Shown piece by piece: positions 21,835 through 34,650 of a stretch of 64,000 nt of DNA (position 1 is the first letter of the stretch; each line of letters begins with the position of its first letter). The stretch covers positions 3,162,001 through 3,226,000 of the forward strand of contig NC_135055.1 of NCBI RefSeq assembly GCF_051014685.1, read 5' to 3'. The DNA is from Ptiloglossa arizonensis. Lineage: Eukaryota > Arthropoda > Insecta > Hymenoptera > Colletidae. The position numbers were made by a program, and so were the translations under genes. The notes beneath the pieces were generated by a model. That model ran no database searches, had not been told where the DNA came from, and worked only from the letters and a program-made list of their open reading frames with translations.

Positions 21835-23095
21835 AAATTTTTTTTTTAAACACACGCGCACACACTCGTAGAAAAAACGTAAAAAAGAAAAATATTTCAT
21901 GGGGAATTCCAGCTCGGAGAAGAAAAAAGGGAATATTTTTAAACACACACACACATACGTAGAAGAAAGTATAGAAGAAAAATATTTCATGGGAAATTCC
22001 ATTCCGGAAGAAAAAGAAATTTTTTTAAACACACGCGCACACACTCGTAGAAAAAACGTAGAAAAGACAAATATTTCATGGGGAATTTCAGCTCGGAGAA
22101 GGAAAAAGGAATATTTTAAACACACACATATACACACATACGTAGAAGAAAGTATAGAAGAAAAATATTTAATGGGAAATTCCATTCCGGAAGAAAAAGA
22201 AATTTTTTTAAACACACGCGCACACACTCGTAGAAAAAACGTAGAAAAGAAAAATATTTCATGGGGAATTCCAGCTCGGAGAAGAAAAAAGGAATATTTT
22301 AAACACACACATACACACACATACGTAGAAGAAAGTACAGAAGAAAAATATTTAATGGGAAATTCCATTCCGGAAGAAAAAGAAATTTTTTTAAACACAC
22401 ACGCGTAGAAAAAGGTATGGAAGGAAAATATTTAATGAGAATTCTAATTTCGGAGGAAAAAGAAAAAGAAATTTTTTTTAAAGACACACAGGTAGACGAA
22501 AAGTATAAAAGAGAAATATTTAATGGAACGTACAGTTTAGAGGAAAAAGAAAACGAACATTTTTTTTAATACACAATCATACACACACACGTAGAAAAAC
22601 AAATATATAGGAAAAATATTTAATGGGAATTCCAGTTCAGAAGAATAAGAAAGGTTTTTAATCAGACAGACGTAGAAAAAAGTATAAAAGGAAAATATTC
22701 CATGGGAATTCTAGTGTCAGAGGGAAAAGAAAAAGAAATTTCTTTAAAGACACACACATAGAAAAAGAAATATAAAAGAAAAATATTTAATGGAACATCC
22801 AGTTCAGAGGAAAAAGAAAAAGAGCATGTTTTTAAGTACACACACGCACACACACTCAAAAAGAACTATAAAAGAAAAATATTTAATGGGAATTCCAGTT
22901 CAGAAGAAAGAGAAATTTTTTAAACGCGCGCGCGCGCGTAGAAAAAAGAGTGCAAAAGGGAAATATCTAACGAGAATTCTAGTTTCAGAGGAAAAAGAAA
23001 AAGAAATTTTTTTTAAACACATACGCACGTAAGGAAAAAAAAAATATAAAAGAAAAACATTTAATGGGAATTCCAGTTCAGAGGAAAAACCGGGG
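21835..23095 (+). repeat. ~90 bp minisatellite with embedded CA tracts, about 14 copies
   Basis: The landmark 'aatattt(c/a)atgg' recurs near 21891, 21981, 22070, 22164, 22253, 22348, 22428, 22515, 22615, 22694, 22782, 22879, 22962 and 23056, spacing 79-100. The first six copies alternate between 'gggaattccagctcgga' and 'gaaattccattccggaag' types, suggesting a ~184 bp dimer, while later copies are irregular. Each carries a variable 'acacacacgcacac' block and a T-run. Long frames on both strands (up to 197 codons on -) are repeat by-products. Confidence 0.9.
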
Positions 23096-25900
23096 AACGG
23101 CAAGGGTGTCATTATCGTCGTCATTATCGGCATCGTCCGTGTTCCGCGTCTCTTTTCCTTTCGCCGCGGCGTCGACGAAAGCGCCGCGCAATCACCGTAT
23201 TCACTCACCTCCGCGTTTTAGTCCGCGTAGCACTCGACGTAGGAATAAGGCGCGGGGCACATTTGCCGATCGGGACGCGCCTGAAGCCATCGAGCAATAG
23301 GAGGACCCCGCGGCCGATGGAACTTTTCCAGAGTTCCTCGTCCTCTCGCGCTCCCTACCACCCTGCCCCACTCCCCACCATGTCTCCTGTTTCTGCATCG
23401 GGCTACCTCAACCGATCCCCCATTCGGATTACATAATCGAATTATTGCGGAAGCACGCGAAGAACGATGTTTCTCCGCGGAACCAGTCGGGCTCTGGTTC
23501 GCAATCACGTGAACACTCCCCCTCCCCCCACCCCCCAACCTCTTGTACGAAACTCGTGGCCGAAACTTCGATCGTACGGGACTAATTCGAAACGGAACGC
23601 TCTCTCCTCTGTCGTGTCGTTCTTCATTTGAAAGTTAAAAGTTGTGACAGCGAGGTTTCACACCGGGTTGCGTTACAACACGTGGCCTCACGAGTGTGTT
23701 GAATTCCACCGTTTTGCGATCACTGATTGCTCGCTGATTGATCAATTACACCGATTAAATGGAAGAACTCGTCTCCCTCGGCCGGGAACCGGGTAGTCGC
23801 TTTAATCTCGTCACGAGAACGTCTACGAAATTGGAGATTGTTCGGACGAGTCGCGAGCTGTTCGGTGAAATTTTGCGAAGAGTTGTCCACTTCCGGCCAC
23901 TGAGAACCCAGCCGGACGATTGGTTATGGAATTCGCGCGATATCGACGATAGAAGGAAAATTAACAACGAAACAGTGGTCTGAGATCGATCTTTAATATT
24001 AGAGAATATTACTGGTGGAGAGATTTCTAACAGTATCAAACTACAGCAATTTTTCAGACCATTCAAATGTTCTTACGTTTAACTCAGTGTTAAGCGCCTT
24101 ACTTGGAAGTTCACTGAATCACTACAAAATCAATTGGCCGCTCGAGGCTACCGGTGAGTCATCCCCACCCAAGCGCTCGATTACCCCCACCTATTCGCGC
24201 GGACGTTGTAGGTGCACGCCTTCTGTGAACCAGAGAGGCGAGCTGCTGTAGCATAACCGTGCGAGTCGTGCATGTGCGTGATTGAAACGCAACGCGCTGC
24301 AAGATGCTGAAAAGTAATCTCGAACGGTGTTTAAAGTATTCTGGGTAATTTCGAAGATAGATAGATGGATGACAAACACTCGTAAAAAATACAGGAAAAT
24401 ATTGGACCTATCGAAAAACAGATAACGTTCCAGGAGACACGTATTAAATTTGACAACGCGACAAAGTACGATGAGATCTATTTGAAAATAATTCCAAATA
24501 TCCTGACTGAGAATTATTTTCACCCCAGCAACGAGAATGTGTTTTTCGATACACTAGCTACGTTTAGGAATATTTTAAAATAAATTTAACGGTACGAAGA
24601 ACAATTTTAGCGAAGAATCCTTAATTTCGTCCGAACGAAAAAAAAAAAAAAAAAGAAGCGGCACAGAACGGTGGATAACTAGCAGGCACCGGTGGAAAAT
24701 AAAGGAACGCACATAGATGATTAATAATTGCACATAAATTGCGCTCCACCTTCGAGAAAAATAAAATAAAATTCGCATCGGAACGATCCGATAGGTTATT
24801 TCTCCGGGCGCACCTGCTGGCTTCGCATCAGAATCGAGAAGCATCTGGAAAACACGCCAGAAAACTAACTCCGATAGGATATCCCGTGGCCGTTTCCTCC
24901 GCGGATAACTGCAAAAACCACGAGAGGCCAGTGTCTACCCGTAGCCGTGCCAGTGAATTTAAAAGTCCGGCACGTGTTCGCCGCTGCGAGAGAAGGATGG
25001 TCGCGGGACCGTCGGGACGGACGAAGCCGCGAGCGCGACGAGGAGAGAGAGAGCGACGGACAGAGAGGGAAAAAGAAGGGAATGTCGGTATCGTTTTCAA
25101 ACCGGCCGAAAGCCGATACTTGAACCGAGGCCTGCCGTGTGCTCTCGTTTTAATTACCATTTTTCTTCCTCTCCGATTTCTTCGCCACCTTCTTTTTCTT
25201 TATTTTTTTTTTCCCCTCTTTCGCTGTGAGAATTAAGGATATCGGTTTCCGTCGTGCGGAGAGAAACCAACAATCGTCTCGGTGTCACTCTCTCGCCGGT
25301 GAGGAAGGGAGTGGGGGAGGGGAGGGGGGAGTGTACGCTACGCAGTGTCGGAACGCGCGAATCGACAAAATTCGCTCGTCGGTGAACACGTCTACGCAAC
25401 GCGACCGTACGAGGAATTTTTTTCCACGTCGATATAGCTAGGCAACTAGACGGCGAGGAGTAGGGGAGGTGAGGCGGCCGGAGCGTGGGTGGGGGGGAAG
25501 TGGAGAACAGAGACAGTGAGACGACGAGTCTCTCGGCTCGGGTTTTTACATACGCCGCTTGGCAACGTGCGTGATCTAGGCTACCGTGTCTTGCGTAACA
25601 ACCCGCGCTAAACGCTCCTCCTCGATATTATCTGGCCGCGTCTAAAAAACCTAATCTCGGTTGCCACCAACGCGAACGACGGGGGAGCGGAACTCCGAGC
25701 ACCGGCCGCGAATGAGAACCGCTGCTTCACCGGAGCTCAAGGTGAACGAGATTCAAAGTGGCAATGGTGAGCTGCGAGCAAGGGAGAGAACTCGAAGGGT
25801 CCAACGTCCCTAATGCCTGCGCTTTCGTTGCACGCTAGATATGCGAATCCCTCGCTCCTTCTCTTTCGCTCCCCGCCTCTCTAGTTCCTTCTGTTACACG
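23096..25900. other. CpG-rich region without a recognisable gene
   Basis: 23096-23580 and 24890-25900 are CpG-dense; 23980-24880 is more AT-rich with an A run at 24639-24654. Frames such as + 24739-25236 are open but low in complexity (Arg/Glu- or Phe-rich) and match no known domain. 25500-25830 resembles a CpG-island promoter in composition, with a purine-rich block at 25301-25332, but no TATA or initiator is clear. Confidence 0.4.
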
Positions 25901-28210
25901 TCTTGTATACACGGGGTGTCCCAGAAGCGAGCGATCTCGGAACCCGAACGACACAGGTCCACCCTGTCCGTGCACGGATTTAAATTACACGTTTAATTGG
26001 TTAAAATTATATTTCGAATTTTACGTTTTTAGGCTTATCATTGGTCAATTGAATAATAAAAAAATGTTGTCGTTGGTACAGTGGTAACGATCATTGTTTT
26101 TTTTTTTAACAAACTTGTGGGTCTGTTAATTATTTGTAATCGTGAAATTGTTTTGCACGGTTATACGATCTAGACGGCTGTACTTATCTAGATGTAAATT
26201 AAATTACACTTTTATTTATGTAACTGAATCAAGCGCAAATAAAATCTTCTATATTTACGACACTGCTCTCGTTGCATTACTATATTTCGTAAGTACGGGC
26301 AAGTAATATTACAATGTATATGTATAACGAAGAGACAACGTTGAACACATCTACTGTACCGATGAAAAAATTTTCCATACTATTTAAGGCGAATATGTAT
26401 TCTGGAAAGTGCGCGAATAGTCTGTATACTCTTGAAACTAATAATAATTTTCAAATTTCTATAAGCAAGAATTGTCGAATTATTATTTTGATCGAATTCT
26501 CCCATCGAGATTTTTTTCCCAAAGTAGAACACGATGAAACAATTCCCTTTTTCACGGTGCAGTAACTACAGAAAACATTTTTAACAACTGATACGTCGGT
26601 AAAAATATTATTGGATTGAACAAAAATTCTTCTCGTTTGTTTCAATAGATGGCGTTTATTAAACGTAGCACGATCGTGTTCTGTTTAAACATTACACGGT
26701 TATACGTAAACTAATAGTTTAAATGACAATACAAAACCTAATTTCGTTTAAATTTCTCGTTCGAAAAAACGAGAAGATTTTTACCCAATATTGTAATTCA
26801 ACAGTCTCGCGTCTGTACTATTTGGGCAGACGAGATGAGAATGTCTAAAGTGGATTAAACTTTTAAGTTTAATTGCGAGTCGCTAATTTATTTCAACAGA
26901 AACGTCTTCCTTTTTTCGAGAAAAACGTTGGTGTACTTTTTGCGGCGCGGGTTTAGGATGAATTTTAATTTTTACGAGGATAATAAAACTGAAAATCTAC
27001 GCTGAACGAATTTTTAAATTCGCTAAAACGTACGGCTTGATAATTAAATGGATAAATATTTAACGATGATGATAATTCCCACTTCGTTCTAATTTTTTAT
27101 ACAAAGACCCAAACTTTATTTAATTTCGGAATAAATCCCGTGTTTTACGTAAGAGTTATGCTCCTGAGGTTCTCTTTCGCGAGGCAGAGCTACAAAAATA
27201 CATCTACCATCGGAAACACGAAAACCCTTATTCTACTCCTCCAACGTTGCTTTCCTTTTTCTCTTCATTGTTTTCCACGCTGTCGCGATACGTTGCGCTA
27301 TCCTACGCGGCGAATACTATATCTCGCGCACAGAAACGATCCGGCTCTTCGGCTGACATTATTTTTCCCATTCGCGCCTTACGTAAAGTCGAGTTTACGC
27401 AGGTCGGGATTCATGTAGGTATGTAAATCGCGACACACGACCGCTCGAGTATTTTTCTCATCGTATCGAAGATCAATATCTATAAAGTACTCGTATGTCA
27501 CCGACGCACACGAGCAAGAATATTATTATCGTCGGTATCGCCCGCTAGAGAAACGAAAGCAACAACGATTCCAGTTTACAGAATCGGAGATGGTGTTATA
27601 AATCCACTTATACAGGGTGTTCGAACATTCAACATTCGTAGACACGAAAAATTCTTGCAACGGGTATCGGCCACGTGTCCATGGACGATCTCGTTCTCGT
27701 TGAAATATATTATTCGAGGCACGTGTCTATGAAAATCGATGGGATAAAATTTACACACGTTAATTTCATTCGGAATATTGTAAGATTAAAAATGATGTTT
27801 CTTGTTCCGTAATAATATTCTCTGGTCGTTGAAATTTATTGTCGAGCGCACGACACTTGGATCCCTTGTTCAATCGACGTTTTTCCAGGTTATGTTGTAA
27901 AATGCAAAAAAGAATGCGTATACGGTGAAAGTTACTTTCAAGGTACCATTATTGAGATATTAAACTATGAAAATGAAAGTCCACTAAACCATGAAAATTA
28001 AGTCTATTCGATAAACCACATCGGATACGACACGTATTGTACGTGAAACCGTTGTTTTTTTATAGAATCTACACGTAAATAAATTCAATTTCCAAGAAAC
28101 AATCAATAATCAATGTTAATAATAATAATTAATATTAACACATTAACTGCCGCGAGAGTGTTCCATATCTAAGGAGGTCCTCGACATTGCTTCAAATTGA
28201 AGAAAATTGA
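25901..28210. other. AT-rich non-coding DNA
   Basis: Nothing gene-like. Repeat-end-like motifs occur at about 25915 ('ggggtgtcccag') and at 27612-27620 ('acagggtgt'). A T run lies at 26096-26108. Confidence 0.5.
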
Positions 28211-28918
28211 GCATCGTCGAAATTGTTATCCCATCTCTGAGGATAGTTGTTTAAAATTTTACAAGCGTTAAACTCGTCTCACCTTTTTTCAATACCTTAA
28301 TACACACGTGTGTGATATTTTTTCAACCCTGCAAAATTAAAACTCCGTGCAAGTTGCACGTTAAGACCGTTAACAATCCATTCGGTAAATAAATATCTAA
28401 TTGCTCTATTTTATAATTATTTTGTACAATTTCACGTGTACAGCATCGTCCAAAATTGTTATTTCGTCTCTGAGGATAGTAACATTGTTTAAAATTTTAC
28501 AAGCGTTAAACTCGTTTCACCTTTTTTCAATACCTTAATACACACGTGTGTGATATTTTTTCAACCCTGAAAAATTAAAACTCCGTGCAAGTTGCACGTT
28601 GATACCGTTAACAATCCATCCGGTAAATAAATATCTAATTGCTCTATTTTATAATTATTTTGTACAATTTCACGTGTACAGCATCGTCCAAAATTGTTAT
28701 TTCGTCTCTGAGGATAGTAACATTGTTTAAAATTTTACAAGCGTTAAACTCGTTTCACCTTTTTTCAATACCTTAATACACACGTGTGTGATATTTTTTC
28801 AACCCTGAAAAATTAAAACTCCGTGCAAGTTGCACGTTGATACCGTTAACAATCCATCCGGTAATGAAATATCTAATCGCTCTATTTTTCAATTATTTTG
28901 TACAATTTCACGCGTACA
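28211..28918 (+). repeat. 238 bp tandem repeat, 3 copies, with palindromic cores
   Basis: 'gcatcgtc' begins at 28211, 28443 and 28681, and the third unit ends at about 28918 (232, 238, 238 bp). Units 2 and 3 are nearly identical. Each contains the perfect palindrome 'cacacgtgtgtg' (28303-28314, 28541-28552, 28779-28790) and the inverted word 'gtgcaagttgcac'. The unit starts just after 'ttaactgccgcgagagtg' at 28144, which resembles sequence near ends of some insect DNA transposons. Confidence 0.92.
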
Positions 28919-30064
28919 GCAACCTAACTTGAACCGATGCACGTGGTGGCGTTCAAGCTGCGAAATGGATAAAACGAAACCCCCGTGCCTCCATGAAAAT
29001 CGCCACTCGACAAATGGCGGACGAGTTCGTCCGGGCGAAGTTCGCGCAACTGGTTCAAGTGCATTCGTAAAGTCGAGGCGCGGCAAGGAAAAGGAAACGC
29101 TCTCGCGAGGTCCGCGATTGCAAATAATTCACGTATACATAAAAGAAGGCCGAGGGAGCAAGCACCGGTTGCTGCACGGTTATTCGTATCTACAGGTTGC
29201 AGATTCCGGGCGCGGGGTGGTTGGTATGGTTTCTGGAACGGTTCCAGCCATGAAAAAAAGCAGTTCTGCGGCGGGCCGCGTTACCCGATAGAAACAAATT
29301 AGAATTCGACGGCGGAGGCACCGGGCGCGAAACCGTGGACCCTTCGAAGCGCAGTTACAGCCGCCAATTTGTTCCAGGGCCGCGGCACAGGAAATTGTAA
29401 TTTATAGCGTAATCGTTCGACCTTATAAATTTCGAAGCAACAACCCCGGTTGGCAACGCTGGAAAAATAAATTCACCGTCGATCGCGGGCCATCGTGCAC
29501 CGCCCCCGATTCGATTCACGACGAAAATAGAAATATAATACAACGATGTCTCGCGTAATGTTTCTGGGATTATCGATACGCGAGGCACGGTCGACGATTT
29601 TTTTTTTTTTTCTTTCTTTCTTCTTTTTAACCTTCGAAACGACCATCGAGGATCTTTTTCTTTCAAACGACAGCTCCGAGAGTCGAAGAACCGGGAACGG
29701 TGATCGGGACGACCAGAATCCGAGCAACAGATTTTATCGATAAGCGAGGCGTTGCTGCGGGGAAACTGATCGATGAAACGGATATTGGAAATTGATCGAC
29801 GGTTGGGTAAAATTATGTACCACGATGCCGAGGGTTAGTGGAATCTTTACGAGGAGGAATTATCTTGGATTTATTTCATTTCTCGGTGAGTTTAATTAGT
29901 ATCGATTGTAAGACACGAGTGTTTAGAGATATGGAGAGTAAGTGTGGCGTGAAAATGTACTTTGGTACATTCGGTGTCGGAAAGGCTCCGAAAATCGAGT
30001 TTTGTTTCTGTTTATAAAAGCAACGGGTATCTTATCTCGATTTCGATTGCTCGAATAATTTTGT
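28919..30064. other. Unique non-coding DNA, partly CpG-rich
   Basis: 28930-29540 is CpG-rich and open in a + frame (28830-29291) that starts inside the tandem repeat and shows no domain. A T run lies at 29599-29612. The rest is AT-rich. Confidence 0.4.
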
Positions 30065-30165
30065 ATATCTTTTATCTTCGACTTCGAAAGTTTTCATATT
30101 GGATAATTTTGTCTAATTCGGTATTACGTAACGTACGACACACCTGGTGTCGCAATCGAACAATA
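30065..30165 (+). repeat. Dispersed ~100 bp repeat, copy 1
   Basis: Matches 31187-31290 at about 90%: shared words include 'tatcttcgact', 'gataattttgtctaatt' and 'cacacctggtgtcgcaatcg'. Same orientation, about 1.12 kb apart. Confidence 0.85.
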
Positions 30166-31186
30166 TTCGAACGTTTCGTTTAAATTCTTTAAACGTTGAC
30201 ACTCTTTCCGTGAAATTCGGATCGGAAACGTTCCGAATAATCATTTTCCAACTCGTAATTTAATTCCGTGGTATCGCGACACCGAATCCGCGCGAAATTT
30301 CTACGTTTATTTACATTACAAAATAATCTTAACATCGAATCGAAATACTCGTAAACTTTCGCGATTCTTGGCACAAATACCTTCACTGTCAGTGTACAGA
30401 ACAAGGTTGAATTCTTCTTGGAATACAGTTCCGACGTCGTTTTGTTATTCTTCCTTAGAGATGCACAAAGCTTGCAATTAAAATACGTCCAGCGCGTAAT
30501 GCACACACACGTGACCGTTACTGCATATTTTATTCGTTACGGAACAACTTTCTGCTTAATGCAACAGAATCGGTTTCAACTGCACCGTACATACATTGTT
30601 TCTCTGCCAGTTTGTCGACGTTGTTACGATACATTTTGCACAGTTTATAAAGCGTGTTCATTTTTACCGATCGAACGTCTCGGTGTCAAGAATTAACGTT
30701 AGCCAACGATCGTGAATAACATTGCTCGCCGAAGTAGCCGCGATTTTCGATGTTTGTTTCCGCGAATGATCGCAGAAATAGACATTTAACGTGTTTCGAA
30801 TCTCGTCGCGTTGTTTTTTTTTTTTTCTGCTGTCTCACTGCGTTTCGAACCGCGAGAGGTTTTTTGATAATTTATGCAGACTCACCGCGCAAAACATCGA
30901 TAAATCGGACCGAATGAATCAGAGGATAAACCGTGTAATTTATGCGTTATCAACACGTATAATTCCTGTATAATTTTTAGTCGTCGAGATTTATAACGCT
31001 CGAGGCAATCGATTCTTTCGACAGAATTTCATCTCGATTAGGGTTAACGTTTCTGGATCGTAGGAAAAGTGTACACACGATGATTCTTTGTGTGCACGAA
31101 ATATTCGATAGAATGGACAAATATCTGAAAATTTATTTTTATGGAGTGATTAGAATCTCTGATTAATATCATAAAAATCATCATTA
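30166..31186. other. AT-rich unique DNA
   Basis: No recognisable gene; only short overlapping frames. T run at 30814-30826. Confidence 0.45.
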
Positions 31187-31362
31187 TTTTTATATCCTTT
31201 ATCTTCGACTTTGAAAGTTTTCAATTTGGATAATTTTGTCTAATTTGGTATTATGTAACGTACAACACACCTGGTGTCGCAATCGACATTCTTAAACTTG
31301 AAAAAAGCATTCGACATTAATTTTTGCGTTTACCATCTCTTAAACATCATAGAATACTTTTT
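31187..31362 (+). repeat. Dispersed repeat, copy 2, extended
   Basis: 31187-31290 matches 30065-30165. The part 31263-31362 reappears inverted at 31614-31712 (the loop and right arm of the hairpin), about 90% by eye, and its first ~50 bases reappear directly at 31562-31610. Confidence 0.85.
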
Positions 31363-31474
31363 TACTTACTTTTTCGTGTTTTATTCAAATACAAACTGAA
31401 TCTCACTGAGATAGCATTTAATACACTGCAACCAGAATTCCATAGAGCAGTTTCTGGTCAATAAGCTCCATAGA

Positions 31475-31477
<3 letters not shown>

Positions 31478-31535
<58 letters not shown>
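31478..31535. repeat. (TA)n microsatellite, 29 units
   Basis: Perfect TA dinucleotide run ending immediately before the left arm of the 77 bp hairpin. Confidence 0.97.
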
Positions 31536-31539
<4 letters not shown>

Positions 31540-31733
31540 TAATTTAAACTTTACAAAACAACACACCTGGTATCGCAATCGACATTCTTAACCTTGAAAA
31601 AAGCATCCAATAAAAGTATTCTATGACGTTTAAGAGATGGTAAACGCAAAAATTAATATTGGATGCTTTTTTCAAGGTTAAGAATGTCGATTGCGATACC
31701 AGGTGTGTTGTTTTGTAAAGTTTAAATTACAAA
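31536..31733. repeat. 77 bp perfect inverted repeat with 44 bp loop
   Basis: Arms 31536-31612 and 31657-31733 are exact reverse complements over 77 bases; the loop is 31613-31656. The loop itself is an inverted copy of 31318-31362. Full arm identity suggests a very recent inversion duplication or ongoing arm correction. The transcript of either strand would form a long perfect duplex. Confidence 0.95.
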
Positions 31734-31875
31734 TCTGTAAAATCTATATATATATATTATATATATTAATGTCAATAGATTTTACAGATTTGTAATTTAA
31801 ACTTTTTGTAAAATCTATTAAAATCTGTAAAATCTATTGATATTAATATATATAATATATATATATATATTATTC
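31734..31875. repeat. AT-rich nested palindromes
   Basis: 'ctgtaaaatctat' and 'atagattttacag' alternate around short (TA)n runs (31734-31790), and the set is repeated in diverged form to 31875 with 'tctattgatattaata'. Probably further products of the same local inversion and duplication process. Confidence 0.8.
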
Positions 31876-33460
31876 TTAGAAATAATGTTACTCGACTGCC
31901 TCCTGTCTTCTGTGTAATTTTTCCTGTACTTCCGGTTAGTAATAAATAAGAAATCAAATTAAATCCCAAGTTAAAGAAATCGATGACCAAAGCTTCGAGA
32001 AAGATCTGTATTTTGAATACAAACATCGAATATTTTAACCTACTTTGAACTTCGATCGATGAATGTAAAATTACAAGAAATTGCAAGTTATTCGAAAAAT
32101 AGCGTTGGAACGAGTGCAACGATGATGTTCAGGCGTGTCAGACGCCGTTAACCAATGACTAACGTTAATTTCAAGGACTGTCGTTATATCGGTACCAAAG
32201 GATCGTTTTTTACACGGTCAAAGGTTTGGCTATTTTGCTTTAAGTTTGTTAGGTACCAAGTTATATTATTGTACATTTCTTCGTACACTAGATCGTTCGA
32301 TAAAAGTTTTGTCGTTTTTTCCATTGTAAAAAAAAATACTACGACGCTTCAACTTTGAACAACTGTAAATATACGAACGAGTCGACGGATCTGCACGAAA
32401 CTTCACACATGTTCATCAAACAATAGTACCATCTTTAGAAAAATAAAACGACGAATCTAATAACTCCATTTCTTATGGAATGAGAAAACTTATCGAGCAC
32501 AACCTATTACTTTAACTTTATATTCTTCTACTTAAAATTCATTATACAGATCCCTGCATATTATAATAAACTTTATATTATAATCTGAATTTGCAACTCA
32601 ATAGTGCAACCCATATTCTCAGCTGGATAATTTGCTCGATAAGACTAATTCCATCTCGCAAGATGTAAACTCCTTGACAAAATCGGTATCGTCCAAACGC
32701 TCGCCTTATCGTATCGAGCCTTCATCCTCGGAACTAGTCTCGCTTATTTTTAAACAACGAGGACCGTGAACAATCCGCGTCAATCGCGGCGGTAACTTGT
32801 CCATTACGATTAACAACGAATGCAATGGTCGCGATTGGAATTCCACGGTTACTTGTAATTATTTTTATTGTCGAATAATCGGTACTCAACGCGCGATTCA
32901 GTGGCAGCGCCAAGGCTAAGTGTGTTAAACTTTCCATCGAGTTACGTTATCGCCCGAAAGAAGAAAAAAAAAAAAAAGAAAAAATGAGAGAAACATGGGC
33001 CCCGAGGCACGCCCGAGAGCGCGTCAAGATTTAAAAATAAATCCCCGACGCCCGTGAACCGAAAATGAAAACACAGAGAGAGAGGAATCGCGAACGAAAA
33101 GCGCACCGTTTTCTCACCGGAATCGATTTTCAGCGACGAGTTTCCTCGCGAGGACGCGTGACTTCACCCCGGATTTTAGTCCGGTGACTATCGCGTCTAT
33201 GTGGGACTTTTCCAGGAGCAATAGCGTTTCGTTCGTTTCCTTCACTAATCTTTCTTCGCTATCGAACCAGAGAGAGAGATTGCTCGGGAAACAATGGCGA
33301 GCGCTGCGTCTCGCGATAAACAAACGCAACTTGGCCCCGCGAAACGCAGTTGCAGCTGACGTAGCCGGTCTGGTCGGTCCGAAGATAATACGGGATGATT
33401 CACGGGGACAAACTGACCGATTAAATTGTTTCCTAAAACTTCGAGCCGCGACGGATATTG
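31876..33460. other. Unique non-coding DNA
   Basis: AT-rich to about 32690, then CpG-richer (32700-33430) with short frames on both strands but no recognisable domain. A run at 32961-32975. Confidence 0.4.
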
Positions 33461-34065
33461 TTTACACGAGAACGTTCCGTTTGAAAGTCTACACAGTGGC
33501 TCTGTTGTGTGAAAATTCTCTTGCAAGTTTCATTTTTATGAAGGTTTACACGCACGTAGAGCATACGTGCAATTATGGGCATGGGAAGCAGTTTTTTCGT
33601 TCGGAGGAAATTCTTCAAGATGGTAAAATTGAATCTCGAAGGTTTAAACGATGCAATTTTAATGCATTTGAATGATAGAGTAACGAGAGTAATGAGAGCT
33701 AAACTTTTTTCGTGCGAAGAGTGTTGCTCTATTTCGCTACGTTACGAAAAGAAAATGACACTAGAGACAGAAATTGTTTACAAGAGAACGTTCCGTTTGA
33801 AAGTCTACACAGTGGCTCTGTTGTGAGAAAATTCTCTTGCAAGTTTAATTTTTATGAAGGTTTACACGCACGTAGAGCATACGTGTAATTATGGGTACGG
33901 GAAGCAGTTTTTTCGTTCGGAGGAAATTCTTCAAGATGGTAAAATTGAATCTAGAAGGTTTGAACGATGCAATTTTCTTGCGATTTTAATGCAACTAAAT
34001 GATAGAGTAACGATAGAGAGCTAGGTACTTTTCATGTGAAAAGTGGTGCTCTAAAATAGAAAATA
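33461..34065 (+). repeat. 316 bp tandem repeat, 2 copies
   Basis: 'tttacacgagaacgttccgt' at 33461 and its near copy at 33777 mark the start of each unit. Shared blocks include 'gtctacacagtggctctgtt', 'cacgcacgtagagcatacgt' and 'cttcaagatggtaaaattga'. Copy 2 has small indels and ends near 34065. Frames reading through both copies are repeat-derived. Confidence 0.92.
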
Positions 34066-34650
34066 ACATTGTAAAGAGGTAAATGCTGAGTCGATACGAT
34101 CAGGGAGCTTGCAACGACTTTCATTTTCTTTGTAACTTCTTACAAAAGATGTTCAGTTTTTAGTGCACAGTATCGCTCTACAGGGAGAAAAGTCCCAGAA
34201 AAAGTTTTATCAAAGAATTCTCAGGGCTTGATTTCATCCCCTCGAGAAAAAAATTATGTCATATGCAGCTTTACATGTACAAAAACTTTCGTTAAAATCA
34301 GACTTACAAGTCAGGAGAATTGTCTTACAACAAAGCGTACGTATGTACGTTTTATTGTCGATGGAGCAACCAAAGGAAGATCCTTTTTATAATTTTCACT
34401 TTCAGTTTGAACAATACGAAATAATCACAAGGTGTTTGCATTCTACTCACCGGACAGTTTGAACAATCTAAACCATTCACGAGATATTTCCACCATACTA
34501 TATTACGATACAATCTAGTTACACTCTCCGATAGTCACTTTTATTATTATCGATTCACCGGGAATGTTTTTCCTCCATTATGCAACAAAAGATCGAACAC
34601 GTGCATGATCTCATCGCTTACGTTTCTCAAAAGGCGCGTTATTCCTCTCC
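34066..34650. other. Unique AT-rich DNA
   Basis: No gene, RNA or repeat recognised. Confidence 0.45.

Noticed and set aside
21805..22408. Long open frames on both strands (197 codons on -, 169 on +)
   Set aside because: They lie wholly in the 90 bp minisatellite; the repeated KKISFSSGMEF-type blocks are produced by the repeat period and A/T runs.
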